Below are positions 20,917-32,347 of a stretch of 64,000 bases of DNA, piece after piece. Location of the stretch: positions 186,001 through 250,000 of the forward strand of contig WNYE01000034.1 in assembly GCA_021396245.1 (NCBI GenBank), read 5' to 3'. The stretch comes from Sporothrix humicola. Its lineage: Eukaryota; Ascomycota; Sordariomycetes; Ophiostomatales; Ophiostomataceae. The notes under the pieces were generated by a model. That model saw only the letters and a list, made by a program, of their open reading frames with translations. It was not told the DNA's origin and did no database searches. The first letter of the stretch is position 1, and every line of letters starts with the position of its first letter. The position numbers and the translations under genes were made by a program.

Positions 20917-23616
20917 ATGACCCGCGCGCGGAAGTCAGCAGCCGGTTCGTCGAGCTCGGCTTCGGCCTCGGCCTCCTCCTCCTCGGCGCGCCGGACCAGG
21001 GTGCCGGCCCAAGGAGCAGGATCTGGCTCAGGATCGGGATCGACAGGTGGACACCCGCCCGAGCCCAAACCGCGCGCCTGCCGCGAGTGCAAGACGCAAA
21101 AGATCTACTGTTCGAAAGACAAACCAAAGTGCGTGCGGTGCCGGGCAAAGCGGCTGGAGTGCGACTACTCGGCGGCCAAGATGATCCCCGTCAGCGAGGA
21201 GAAGCACCTGTACCTCAAAGCAAAGCTGCGGCGATATGAGGGTAACTACACCACCCTGTATTCTGAAATCGAACTCACTAACGCGCGTGTAGAAATATTT
21301 CGGAACCTCCCGCCGGAGGCGTTTGCCAGTCTTCCCGACGGCCTGGCTCCACTCAAGTCTGTCCCCGACGACCTGGAGGATGATGAAGAAGAGGAAGAAG
21401 ACTACGCGGGAAATGCACGCGGGGAAGACGGGCTCACCGACCAGTTCCGGCAGATGAGCATCTATCTCAAAGCGAGCCGCGGATCGGCCGACCATTTCTT
21501 CCAAGTGGCGACCAAGCTGTCGGGGCTACGCGACAATGACAATGACAACGGCGAGGGGTCGACCGCCAGTCAGAGGAATGACCACGGGGAAGATGACCAC
21601 TCTGGGGGTCTTGGTCTAGAACAGACACCTGTTTTTTATGATCCTGGCAAGCTGCCCACCCGAAAGCCGGCCAACCAGCTGTCCCCATCGATTGTCGGCG
21701 TACTGCCACCAATGATCGACACCGCGCGCAACTACTTTAACGCACAGCACATGTATATTGGCACAATCTTTGCCTTCTCGGACCCCGAGACGTTTGAGCG
21801 CCAGCTGGAGGCGGCGTACGAGGGGCCGCACGCGTTTGGGGCAATGGGCGAGACGGAGATTGGGCTGACGTACGCCAAGATCTTTATGATCCTGGCTCTG
21901 GGGCGGCTCTACTCTGTAAACCGAACGACGGCGGGCAGCAGCAGTAGCAGCAAGACTCCCGAGACGAGCGACGACAAACCGAGTGCCGAGGCGGACGACA
22001 ATGACCGGCCGCCCGGGTTTGGGTACTTTGCGCACGCCCTGGCCCTACTGCCGGACGTGCACGAACCGGGATCTATCCTGGGCGTCGAGACGCTGGCGTA
22101 TGTCGGCTATTTCCTGCAGAACATGAACCGACGCGATGCAGCATACCTGTACATTGGCCTGGCCCTCAGAATGGCCATTAGTCTCGGGCTGCACCAAGAA
22201 GCGCCATCTTCTTTGTCTCTCACAGAAACAGACCGCGAACACCGCCGCCGTGTCTGGTGGAGCATTTATAGTTTGGACCGCATTCTATCACTCAAAAGCG
22301 GCCATCCCATTGCCATTCTGGACGAAGACATTGGCGTCAATATGCCGAAGCAGCTGCCGGGCGAGCCGGTCGACAGTCCGGTGGTGATGCTGCGCTGTTA
22401 CACGGAGCTGTCGCGCATTCTGGGCGACATTACTGCCTTGATTTACCGGAGATCGTCGCCACCTCCTCCGTCAACGACCACTGCCCTATCTCCCTCCTCG
22501 ACTGTCCAGACCGCCCACACGGGCACGTCCCTCCTCGTCACCGTGCACGCCATCCTGCAGTCCCTCAACCAGTGGGAAGAGGCCCTGCCAAAAGCGCTGA
22601 GGCTGGACCCAGACCGCGGCAGCCGTCTGTCGAGAGAAAGCATCTCCATGTACCTGCACTACTACCAGTGCATCAACATGACGGCCCGCCCGCTGCTGTT
22701 CCATGTCGTTCAGAAGCGCATTGCGGCGATACGAGCGTCCCCCGACGGTGGCTCCGAGAAAGAACGCGACTGGACGCTGGGCCTGAGTCCCAAAACGGTG
22801 GCCGTCATCAAGGCGTGCATCTCGGCCGCGCGCAACACGGTCCAGATCATGTCCAAGGCGGCCGACTACAACATGGTGGCGACGTACGGGTACATGGACG
22901 GCGAGCACGCGTTTTCGGCGGCCATCGTCTTGGCGCTGGTGTACACGGCGTTTCCCACGAATGCGCCGACCGTCGAAGCCATGGCCAAGGGGCTGGCCCT
23001 CCTAAGGAGGATGGGCGATCTGGGCAATGGCTATGTGGCGGCGCGGTACGAGCAGCTGGCGCGACTGCGGACCATTCTGGGGCCGTCTCCCGCAAAGGAC
23101 AAGGGGAAAGGAAAAGGGAAGGCGAAGGCAAGAGAGGAACCGCAACAACAGGAACAGCCACAACAGCCTGCACCCATTCCTCCTTCTTTCCAACCTGTCG
23201 AGTACGACTATTTACAATCTGGTCAGCCTCCTGTTCCGCCACTGCCCCAGCACATTTACCAGCAGCACGAATACTCGGCACAGCCCGTACCGCCAATCCC
23301 CGTCCAGTATGTCGGCCTCGGCGATATGCCCAATCTGCCTGCCCCCAATCAACAACAACCCGACTTCTCTTTCGACATGGGCGACGCCGCGTTCTTCGAC
23401 AACCTCAACCTGGCCGATATCGACGCCTCGGGGGTCCTGTTTGACGCCGACACGGCCATGCACTCCGCTACAGCCGACGACGACGCGGCTGACAACACGC
23501 TGTGGGCCAGCGCCTTTACAAATCATACACACCACCCGGGCAGCTTTGATATCGGCCAGCTGATGCCCGAGGCCGACATGACGGACTACATCAGCTTTCT
23601 GGACGGGCAGAATTGA
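20917..23616 (+). CDS. Zn(II)2Cys6 transcription factor with fungal_trans domain
   Basis: 899 aa from the ATG at 20917; an in-frame extension to 20878 starts only with TTG. A Ser/Ala/Gly-rich head precedes a complete binuclear zinc cluster: C55, C58, C65, C72, C75 and C82, spaced C-x2-C-x6-C-x6-C-x2-C-x6-C. A short acidic region follows (~residues 150-175). The fungal-specific transcription factor domain occupies ~residues 270-560: Ala-Tyr-Leu-Tyr-Ile-Gly-Leu-Ala, then Arg-x-x-x-Trp-Trp-Ser-Ile-Tyr-Ser-Leu-Asp-Arg. The C-terminal ~150 residues are Gln/Pro-rich then acidic/Asp-rich, as in activation domains. It is a nuclear DNA-binding regulator; its targets cannot be read from the sequence. 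No intron is needed. Confidence 0.88.
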   Translation: MTRARKSAAGSSSSASASASSSSARRTRVPAQGAGSGSGSGSTGGHPPEPKPRACRECKTQKIYCSKDKPKCVRCRAKRLECDYSAAKMIPVSEEKHLYLKAKLRRYEGNYTTLYSEIELTNARVEIFRNLPPEAFASLPDGLAPLKSVPDDLEDDEEEEEDYAGNARGEDGLTDQFRQMSIYLKASRGSADHFFQVATKLSGLRDNDNDNGEGSTASQRNDHGEDDHSGGLGLEQTPVFYDPGKLPTRKPANQLSPSIVGVLPPMIDTARNYFNAQHMYIGTIFAFSDPETFERQLEAAYEGPHAFGAMGETEIGLTYAKIFMILALGRLYSVNRTTAGSSSSSKTPETSDDKPSAEADDNDRPPGFGYFAHALALLPDVHEPGSILGVETLAYVGYFLQNMNRRDAAYLYIGLALRMAISLGLHQEAPSSLSLTETDREHRRRVWWSIYSLDRILSLKSGHPIAILDEDIGVNMPKQLPGEPVDSPVVMLRCYTELSRILGDITALIYRRSSPPPPSTTTALSPSSTVQTAHTGTSLLVTVHAILQSLNQWEEALPKALRLDPDRGSRLSRESISMYLHYYQCINMTARPLLFHVVQKRIAAIRASPDGGSEKERDWTLGLSPKTVAVIKACISAARNTVQIMSKAADYNMVATYGYMDGEHAFSAAIVLALVYTAFPTNAPTVEAMAKGLALLRRMGDLGNGYVAARYEQLARLRTILGPSPAKDKGKGKGKAKAREEPQQQEQPQQPAPIPPSFQPVEYDYLQSGQPPVPPLPQHIYQQHEYSAQPVPPIPVQYVGLGDMPNLPAPNQQQPDFSFDMGDAAFFDNLNLADIDASGVLFDADTAMHSATADDDAADNTLWASAFTNHTHHPGSFDIGQLMPEADMTDYISFLDGQN

Positions 23617-24096
23617 GGGGAGGCTTGACCAGGAGTATGAACGACTATGAGAAATGATTTATGATTGTTTGTTAGGATTTTGTTTATGATTGTGTAGATT
23701 ATCAACAGTTTAAATGTTTGAGCTTCTGATTGTGTGATGTAGGATTACTTTGATTTCTTGAAAAGGGGCAGCTGTCTTTGTTTACTTACAGTGGGTGCTC
23801 ACTAAAAATACTGCATGTGCCCGCTAAACTCTGGCTCAAGCCCTGACTGGCTAAATGGGAAGTGTATTTAACCACGCCCTGCAGATGCTCTTTCCTGATT
23901 GGCTCACTCGCCCGTTCTTGCCTTAGACAGGAGCAAAAGCCCCTTACCAAACCTGCACAAAAGGCTTATCCAACCACTTGTTTTCTCCATCTTGACCGTT
24001 TTGTCTCGATGTCTCCATTTTATTTTGCGCGTCGCATCGCAAAGTCCATATCGACCAAGTCGAAGGTAACCACCAATTGGCCGCCAACACCCCGAC
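23617..24096. other. Intergenic region upstream of FAR1-like gene
   Basis: 480 bp between a stop codon and the next ATG on the same strand. AT-rich 3' sequence of the Zn2Cys6 gene lies at the left; the right half is the promoter and leader of the FAR1-like gene, including an overlapping upstream ATG at 24009. Confidence 0.5.
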
Positions 24097-24248
24097 ATGC
24101 CTCCGAAATTGGCACCCGCACCGAACAGACCTGCAACGACGGCTCCGAGAACAGGAAACACTCCAATTGCTCCGTCTCCGAGACCAAGTCCTGCAATTCG
24201 GACACCCGTTCCAGCCCCAGTTCCTGGCGTAGCTTTGGAGGTGTATAG
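24009..24248 (+). other. Upstream ORF overlapping the FAR1-like start codon
   Basis: An ATG at 24009 opens a 79-codon frame that runs past the main ATG at 24097 in another reading frame and stops at 24248. If the transcript starts upstream of it, ribosomes using it would miss the main start, so it could limit translation. Whether it is in the mRNA is unknown. Confidence 0.3.
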
Positions 24249-25824
24249 ATCCTCGTCGTTGAGAGCCGCACGAACTCCAATTTCGTCGACGACAGCCGCG
24301 CGGACGCCAATCTCCAAGCAGGTCATCCTTCCAAAAGGCACCAAACGTGGCCGGCGGTTTGTTCCCCCGCCGGCACCAGCCATTCCTGACACAGCGTCTC
24401 CTCAACCACACAACGCGCACCTCAACACACTGCAGCGTGTCACGCCCGCCACGGCCGGCCAGGCTGCTCATAACGGCAACCACCAGGTCCAGCCGGCCGC
24501 CAACACGACAATGGAGCAGCTCCAGCAGCAGGTCAACCTGATGCAGCAGCAGCACAACCAGCTGTATGCCGCCGTCCAGAAACTGCTCGAGCACCAGGAG
24601 CGGCAACAGATTGACGGCGGGCCGGTGCCGCCCATGTTTGCGCCGCCGCCCATGCCGCCACAGTACCCGGCGCAGTATCCGCCACACTATCTGCCGCAGT
24701 ACCACCAGAACCAGCAAAGCCAGCCGCCGCCGGGACAGCAGGCACTTCCTCCACCACCCCCACAAGCAGGGGCGCCGCTTCGTCCGGGACAGGCACCACT
24801 CCTCCCTGCGCCGCCAGCGCCACACACGCCGGGCCAGGCCGGCTATGCCTACCACCACGAGCACAGACTGAGGGTGCACGCCCAGGAGAAGCAGGCCCAG
24901 GCAGCCCAGTCCGGCCAGCCGAACCGGCCACGGCCGCAGCAGCTGCAGCAGGAACCGGGCGTGCCACCGCCGCCACCATCACACACCTTTGAGGGCCCGC
25001 CCTGTGGCCCGCCGCCGCCCTGCTGGATCTTCCCGTCGATCGAGGCGGCCACCGAAGCGATCAAGGCCCACGCGCTCGCCAACGGCTACACACTCGTGCT
25101 CCGCTCGCGCATCCCGGCCGGCGACGACGCCATGGTCTACAATTTTAGATGTGGCCGCGGCGGGCACCGCCGCCAGGCGCCGATCCCCGACCGCACCGGC
25201 CCCGACGGCACGCCCATCAAGCACCGCAACCGCACCACGCAAAAGACGGGCTGCCCCTTTACCACCACGGTCAAGCGCGACAAGTACGCGCCCGCGCCGG
25301 GCCAGGTCTGGCGCGTCTCGCCGCCGCACCACCTGAGCCAGCCGCACAACCACCCGGCCATGGACCCCTTGAGCTTTAGCAGCGAGCGCGGCCGCATCAT
25401 CGAGGCCTACAAGGATTCCATTCTGCTGATGCACAACGACGGCATCCGCGTCGGCAAGATCCGCAAGTACCTCAAGCTGGACGCCATCCCCAAGTCGGAC
25501 ATGTACAACCTGGTGCGCAAGTACACGAAGCAGTCGCGCGAGAACCTCATGGCGGTACAGCGGCAGCAGCAGGCCGAGCTCCAAGAGATCGCGGGCCAGC
25601 TGGGCCAGATCATGCCATCGGGCATGGGCGCCGTGCCACAGAGTCTGCTGCGGAGCAACGTCGAAGACCTCACAGATGAGGGCCAGCTGCGGAAGCTGAT
25701 GGAGGCCGACCGGGAAGATGGCGAGGAGGACGATGTGATGGTGGACGATGACGATGACGATGAAGAGTTGGATGAAGATCCAACAGCAGACGTCATGGAA
25801 GACAAAGAGAGCGAAGAGGAGTGA
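24097..25824 (+). CDS. FAR1/MULE-transposase-derived zinc-binding protein, Gln/Pro-rich
   Basis: 575 aa, one exon. Residues ~1-300 are Pro/Gln-rich and disordered, with a Gln-rich coiled-coil-like stretch near 145-175. Residues ~309-420 match the FAR1-type (WRKY-GCM1 fold) N-terminal domain of MULE transposases: Phe-Pro-Ser-x-Glu-x-Ala-x-x-Ala-Ile-x-x-His-Ala, then a Leu-Arg-Ser-Arg strand, C352 in Arg-Cys-Gly-Arg-Gly-Gly, C386 in Gly-Cys-Pro-Phe, a Trp-Arg-Val strand and H417-x-H419 in a His-Asn-His-Pro motif. The catalytic transposase and SWIM domains are absent. After it come a helical region and a very acidic C-terminus. I infer a domesticated, transposon-derived DNA-binding protein in the nucleus. 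It is convergent with the MFS gene. Confidence 0.75.
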   Translation: MPPKLAPAPNRPATTAPRTGNTPIAPSPRPSPAIRTPVPAPVPGVALEVYRSSSLRAARTPISSTTAARTPISKQVILPKGTKRGRRFVPPPAPAIPDTASPQPHNAHLNTLQRVTPATAGQAAHNGNHQVQPAANTTMEQLQQQVNLMQQQHNQLYAAVQKLLEHQERQQIDGGPVPPMFAPPPMPPQYPAQYPPHYLPQYHQNQQSQPPPGQQALPPPPPQAGAPLRPGQAPLLPAPPAPHTPGQAGYAYHHEHRLRVHAQEKQAQAAQSGQPNRPRPQQLQQEPGVPPPPPSHTFEGPPCGPPPPCWIFPSIEAATEAIKAHALANGYTLVLRSRIPAGDDAMVYNFRCGRGGHRRQAPIPDRTGPDGTPIKHRNRTTQKTGCPFTTTVKRDKYAPAPGQVWRVSPPHHLSQPHNHPAMDPLSFSSERGRIIEAYKDSILLMHNDGIRVGKIRKYLKLDAIPKSDMYNLVRKYTKQSRENLMAVQRQQQAELQEIAGQLGQIMPSGMGAVPQSLLRSNVEDLTDEGQLRKLMEADREDGEEDDVMVDDDDDDEELDEDPTADVMEDKESEEE

Positions 25825-25925
25825 CGGGGTGTAATAACATTTATGAATTATGAGTGTACATTATGACAATTGTGCAAAGCATGACAATATAATCGATTCA
25901 AACATATTAAGAGATATCTTGCGTA

Positions 25926-25953
25926 TTTTTTTTTTTTTTTTTTTTAAAAAAAA
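25926..25953. terminator. T20A8 junction between convergent genes
   Basis: Twenty T followed directly by eight A, midway in the 197-bp gap between the convergent FAR1-like and MFS genes. Either strand presents a T-run and an A-run, so it may act on both transcripts. Function is inferred from position only. Confidence 0.35.
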
Positions 25954-26021
25954 GACGGACAGAAGACAACAGAAATCAAAGAAACAGACAACAAACAACA
26001 ACAACCCTTCCACACAACCCC

Positions 26022-27635
26022 CTAAGCCGTCGCAAAGTTAAGCGGGCCCGCCCACACGCGCATCGCCTTGCCCCAGCGGAGCAGGATGAGGATAAACAAG
26101 AACGCACCGCCCATGATGGCGCCCTGGATGCCAAAGCTCTTCTTGGTGCCCTCGCTCGTCGCCCACGACACCTGGAAATACGAAATAATAAAACCGCCAA
26201 TCGTCCGGCTAAAGTTGAGCCACGCCGACACCTCGCCCGACGCCTCGGGGTACGAGTCCAGGCTGTACGACGAGAGCGCGACGGTGGTGATCATGATGCC
26301 AAACACGTACAGGCCCCACGTCACCGACGTGACCATGTAGTGCCACTCGTTCTCGAGCGACTGGCCCAAGATGACAATGCCGATAATCAAAAAGGGCAAG
26401 CTGACAAAAATGGCGCGCAGGCGCACCTCGGGCTCAAAGTGACCCTTGTGCGTGCGGATGTACTGCTTGGCGAGCGCGTCGTGCAGCCAGTGGCCGGCGA
26501 TCTCGCCCAGGATGACGGCGACGACGGGCGTAAAATAAAAGTAGCCAATCTGGAGGACGCCGAAATTGTAGACGGGCTCGAGCAGGATCGAGAGGGTCGT
26601 GTTAATACCAACAACCCAGGCAAAGGTGAGCATGTAGTAGATGCACGTGAGGAAAATGGTCGGCTTGAGGACGACAGAGACCGTGCGCCAGACGGCCTGG
26701 CCGAAGCTGTTGCGCAGGTGGCGCGAGCGGAACTGTGCAATGCCCACGACCTGCTCGATGCGGTTGCCGGCGGGCGGCTGGTCGGCCGTGGCGATGCGGC
26801 GGTCGTAGTATGTCTCCCGTAGGAACAAAGTCACGGCCACGAAGCACGACGCCGTCATGGCCGTGTAGACCCAAAAGGCGACGGGCCACTTTTGCGTGGT
26901 CAGCATAAACGCCGTCAGCAGCGGGCCCATGTAGGGGCTGATGATGAAAAAGGACGCCCAGATGTTGATCTTGCGCGCGCGCTCGTGGAAGAAGAAAATG
27001 TCCTGCACGAAAATGAGGCCCATGACCTGGCACACAGTACTGAAAAAGCCATTCAGGATGCGCGCCGCCATGAATGACGCAAACGTCGTCGCGCCCGCAC
27101 ACCACGCCGCCGTCGCCGTCGACACCACCATGAACCACCACACCACCGGCAGCCGCCCAATGTACGCCGCCAGAATCACCACAAAAATGCCGCCCGCGCC
27201 CAGCATAAACACATTGCCCGCCTGGCTGTGGTTGACCTCGTCCGGCGTCATGTCCCACTGCGCGGCCTGCGCCAGCAGAGCGACGGCGCCCGTGGCGCTG
27301 CCGTAGTCGGGCAAAAAGGCAATGCACGCCACGATAAACAGCGTCACATGCTTGGTCGTCCAGCTCCAGTTGAGCGGGTCGTTGGGGTCGTCGCTCGGCT
27401 GCGGAATCAGGATCGTGCGGCCGTCTTTTGCGCGCTTCAGCGCGCCCGCCGACCCGCTGCCGTCGCCGTCCGAGGCGTCAATCACGTAGCCCTCGGACTC
27501 GGCGTACTCGTGCAGGTTGTTGGCCACCTCGCGGTGGTGCTGCTGCGTCTTTTCCTTTTCGGCGAGACCCTGTGCGGCTTCGACGTCCACGACCGACGTA
27601 GCGGCGGGAGCTGCCGTCTCTTCGGGAGTAGCCAT
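26022..27635 (-). CDS. MFS transporter (DHA1-like, Asp-Pro-Leu-Asn-Trp family)
   Basis: 537 aa from the ATG at 27635; the longer frame to 27728 begins with TTG. A hydrophilic N-terminus (~100 residues) ends in Asp-Pro-Leu-Asn-Trp, the signature just before TM1 in fungal multidrug/polyamine-type MFS carriers. About 12 hydrophobic segments follow in two groups, with a cytosolic loop (~residues 270-310) containing Glu-Thr-Tyr-Tyr-Asp-Arg-Arg. A conserved Leu-Asn-Phe-Ser-Arg-Thr-Ile-Gly-Gly-Phe segment lies near TM11. It is a plasma-membrane proton-coupled transporter by family; the substrate is unknown. No biosynthetic genes lie beside it, so it is not clearly part of a metabolite cluster. Confidence 0.85.
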   Translation of the reverse strand: MATPEETAAPAATSVVDVEAAQGLAEKEKTQQHHREVANNLHEYAESEGYVIDASDGDGSGSAGALKRAKDGRTILIPQPSDDPNDPLNWSWTTKHVTLFIVACIAFLPDYGSATGAVALLAQAAQWDMTPDEVNHSQAGNVFMLGAGGIFVVILAAYIGRLPVVWWFMVVSTATAAWCAGATTFASFMAARILNGFFSTVCQVMGLIFVQDIFFFHERARKINIWASFFIISPYMGPLLTAFMLTTQKWPVAFWVYTAMTASCFVAVTLFLRETYYDRRIATADQPPAGNRIEQVVGIAQFRSRHLRNSFGQAVWRTVSVVLKPTIFLTCIYYMLTFAWVVGINTTLSILLEPVYNFGVLQIGYFYFTPVVAVILGEIAGHWLHDALAKQYIRTHKGHFEPEVRLRAIFVSLPFLIIGIVILGQSLENEWHYMVTSVTWGLYVFGIMITTVALSSYSLDSYPEASGEVSAWLNFSRTIGGFIISYFQVSWATSEGTKKSFGIQGAIMGGAFLFILILLRWGKAMRVWAGPLNFATA

Positions 27636-30600
27636 GGTGAAGGGAGAGGGGATGGAAGGAGGTAGTTGACGAGAAAAGAAGGAGCGATGGATGTTGGAGG
27701 TAAACAGAGATGAGAATAAAGAAAACAAAGAGGAAGAACCCCAACGGCCGGCGATATTTGCTTTATATTAAAAGAGTATGAGGAGAAGAAACAAAAAGAC
27801 GAGAGAAAAGGAAAAAAGAGGAGAAGCTGCGAGGCCGGAGACAGGGCAGTGATGCAAGTTATATGCAGGCAGGGGACGAGAGGAAAATGAGAATGGGCTG
27901 AAAATAAGAAAGAGCAAGAGCTCAAGACGGAAGGAGCAGGGGAGGGGCGTGTAAGAGGATGAAAGCGAAAATGGGTGGACGGCCGAGAGCTTCGGGCGAG
28001 TCGTAAAGTATCGTCGAAGGTACCTGTCTACAAAGAGTAAGTAAATAATAAAAATAAAATAAAATACAACCGTCTAGACACGACCAATAACGGATACCAA
28101 GACAATAATTGGTATTGAAAATGCACCATAACAATAAAATGAAGTACAAGAAAATACACGCTCAACTCGGAGGGGGTTGTAAATCAGGATCGTCTCCTGG
28201 CATGCCCATTCTCTGGTTCTGGTACTCCGTACGCCCTCCTCCCATGCGCCGCACTCCTTTTTGTTTCTTGTTCTTTTTCTGGTGCTGGTCCGGTCGGAAA
28301 GGGCACGACCCATTTCCAGAATCCAGAGTCCAGTGTCCAGAATCCAGAGCCTGGTTCACCTGGTCCTACATCCTGCGCCCTGCTCGTTTTGCTTCCGACG
28401 TTTGTCTGTTCCGTGGATACCTCCTGTTCGAGAAGCAGACAAAGGAACGCTGACACGCATCTTACAGAGCACACATGCATGTGTTGGTGTCGAATGTCCG
28501 CAGTAATTGTCTGCAGCGAATGTCAACAGCCTGTCGTCAACATAACCATAACTCTACTGTGCACTAACACCACTCACAGCGCTTCACCAACGCAAATCAA
28601 CTGCCGAGTGATGGCCGTCGCTTGAGCTCTCCACACCTCCCTCCACATGGAGAAATAAGACTTGTTCTAAGAAGCTAAGAAAGTCGGAGAACAAGAGACT
28701 AAGACTAACAAACAATTGACTAAAACATGGCAATTGGGCGAGTGGACAAGAGAAGAAGAAAAGAAACAATCCCTGTCCCGAGGTCCCCGGCGAATGATTG
28801 CAAAGCCAAGAGCGAAAAAGAGCCAAGAGGGCGGGAGGTGGAGGAGGACGAGATACAGCAAGACAAAATGGGGTGGAGAGCAAAGTGTGGGTGGGGTGGA
28901 ACGGGATATGTACACAATTAAGGACAATACAGACCACGGCAGACAAAGACGGCTGTTTTGGAGATTACTATCAAAGTGTTGCTCATATGTGAGCTGTTGC
29001 TAATACTCTACTCGGTGGGAGCACCTGTATGCACACAATTATGGCAGACAGGAGGATCAGCATGGGTCAAAATAGCCACGCGGAGCGGGAGGAGATAAAA
29101 AATAGACGACGAAAAGACGGGATAGATAGGCGCTGCAAATGCAAATATTCCAGACTATTGCAGCATGGCATTGCAGATTGCAGAAGACAGCAAGGAGTAC
29201 TAGTACAGTGTACTTTTGCGTCGTACTTGAGACGACGCGTGCAAGACAACACGACGAGAGCAACGCTGGACGGCACAGACGACCGGACACGACCAGACAC
29301 GGGACAAGACGAGAAAAGGTCGTGGAAAAGGCCACGAGAGGCCATAAGAGACCCAAAAGAAGGCCACATGAAAACGCACAAAATACTAAAAAATACAAAA
29401 ATAAAATGTCTGCAGAAGCATGCAAAAACAGCCCAAAAGGATCAATCATCCGTGGTTGGGGTAAAATAGCGTGCCGGCAAGGCGACTCTGGGGTGGTATT
29501 GCCAGTACATGGGTGAGAACAGTGACAAGGTTGACAAAGGATGAGGGCTCGGGACGAGAGGAGAAGAAAGGAAGGAAGAAAAGAAGAGTAATCCTGGAAA
29601 TTTGATGGTTAAAAATGGATACAGCAGCCAAGTCAAAGCGCTTCGCTTGGAGAAAAGGGACGATGAGAGATGAGAAATGAGAAAGGAAGAAAAGAATTCA
29701 GGGTCCGGAAGGTTGCCGCGGTGGAAAGGGTAAAAGAAAGGTAAGATAAAAATACGGTAGACTACGGTAAACGCCGTCCTCAGACTGGGTTGGACAGTTC
29801 AGAGTTCAGAAATAGATTTGCGCGTGCCGTCTTTGCAGACATGTTGCAGACATGGTGCAGGCAGACTGCAGTTTACAATGCAGCAAAACGTGGCGAGCTG
29901 AAGGAGAACACAGCCAAAAATAAAGGCAGAAAGTGCAAAGATAACCAGAGAAGGAAATATTGAGCGCGAGTCGAGAAGACGAAGTTGTCATTGACTTCTG
30001 ATGTTGGCATTCACACTAACCCCAGAAACCCCATCTCCATCTTCTTAGTGTACCTCGGCGCTCCTCTTTTTAACCTTTTGGCCAGCGCGTAGCGCCCGCT
30101 CTGTCGATATTACGGGGGAGCACGAAGCACGAACTACAAACAACGAACGACACAGGGAGTGCATTGGGCACTTCATAGGCCTGTTCGCCGTTTTATGATT
30201 TGCACCCGAGACGATATTGCGAATCACGAATGAGAATTGCCCCGTATTTTCAGGACTGTAGCCTGTGGGAGTAATAACCTTTGCTCCATACGGAGTGATT
30301 CCCTTTTTGTTTTGTCTTCTCACATTCCACAGCATCCAAGCGACGAGGCGCTGTGCCTGACAGTGACACTGACAGGGCGTCCACACTTCCACAGCCACAC
30401 GGAGTTTTCCATCTTGATCTCCCACCTTCCTGTGTACTTTTGTACTACACAAGTATCTTCTCGGGGACAAGCCCCAAATCGGAGACATGGCCCCGACGGA
30501 CGATCAACCACACACGCCTTGGCTGGGTTTGGGGGAGAAGAAAGAAGAAAAAGATGTGCTGGCAAAAGTAGGCAAAAAGTAAAGGCTAAAGTGAAGGAGA

Positions 30601-32347
30601 GAGAGACGACCGACAAAAATGAGGGGTCCCGAGAGGATGAACACAAGGGGATGATCTGCGGAGAAAGGAGGTGGGTATTTTGTGTCGATTTTACTGGAGA
30701 AACTGTGTAAGTCAAGGTCATCGAATACAAACGAGAGGGGAAAGCACGATTATGGAGAAATGTGTCAGACAAGACGGTGGGGATAGGGTGGCGAGCTTTT
30801 GTTTTAGTGTCCGTTTGGGGATAAGAAGAAAAAGAAGAAGAGGAAAAAAAGAAAACAAACAGCCGGCAGATACATTGCACTGACAATTGCTAAGAAATGG
30901 AGATACAGTAGTATCTTTTGTCTATCACGACTGTTGGTGATTTTCTTTCTTTTTTTTCTTTCCTTTTCTTTCTTTTCACCTGCCAACACAGCTGCCTGCC
31001 ACGTTTTGTAGGCTTGTTCCCTGCCGTCTTTTGGCACACCTTTTCTGGCATCCTCCTGACCCAATCGATGCTGTTTCTTGTTGCTGCAGACCCATTGCAG
31101 TTGTATTCTGTTGTATTGGTGGCTCTATTTGTGGTCTTGGAGCCAATATTGTCCAGCTGCGCAGAGGACAGATTCTGCAGAAACACACATAGTCTCCATT
31201 GACGACGTGCATCTCCACCATTTCCCATGCAGACTCACCGGTGAGAAGAGCCTGCAGGCGCCTATCTGGATGGAGTGCTGACAATAGACAAATGCGAGAG
31301 GATGAGAAAGGTTAGAGTTACAAAGGGACTGAAAAAAGCTTCAGGGTTGGAGTCTTGCGTTACTTTTTTGCTCTGTAAGATTTGACACTAAGATTGCCAA
31401 CAAACAGTTTCCATTGTCCGGTACGGAGGAGTGGACGCTGCACACTGCACACTGGTCAGTCCCCGACACAACCGCAGCATTCCGAGTGGACACTCACGAT
31501 GCTCCTTCTCGACTTTCTTATTTGTCTTTTGTGTTTTGTTTTGGCCTCAATATTAGCCAGCCAGGAACTCTCACAAAGACCCTCACAAAGACGCCACTCA
31601 TAACCTGGGGTATCCCTGTCGACTGTTGCATGTCTTATTTTGAGACCCTTTCCATTATGTTTGTCAGTGGTTTGTCTACATCAACAGTCCCACGCAATTC
31701 TGCGAATACGGAGGACGACTGCCAAATTCGGAGGCTGCAGCCTGCAGGCAGAATGTCTCGCCATTTTCTGTCGGTCAATGTCGTGAATGCGGAAGTTGAC
31801 CGCGCCGAAGAGGGTGCTGTCTGTCCGGCGTGAATTGTTTGCCCGGGTAGCCGTTATTTATCGTCTCTCTGCAGTTTCTCTGCGCAAATGTCTCGGGACG
31901 GAGAGTTTATTGTGCCTTTTGGGGCGCTGTGCTACCTCGACAGCTTCTTATTCATCATCTCGTGATACATGTCGACTGCACTCCGTTGTAGAAAAAGACA
32001 AAAGACAAATAGCAGGACAGAAAATGCACGCAGACGTGCAGGCGGCTCGCTTCTATTTTTATTTTTGAGTTATGCCAAACCCGCTTTGCACATGGACAAC
32101 TGTGCACACTTGCATTTCGTCTGTTCTATTTATTCTCCTGAGCATAAGACCAGCACAAAACCTGGGTCGGCCGTCAATGTCTGTGCAAAGCTGACAGACA
32201 ACTACGGGCTACGACGAGTGCACACCATCTTGCACCTAGCACCCAGTGCACTGTGTATTTTTGGTGTCCGTCTGCCATATAATGGCTGCGACATGTGGGC
32301 GGCACGTTGTCGTGAAAAACGTCTGTGCAGACAGCAAAAGTTTGGAT

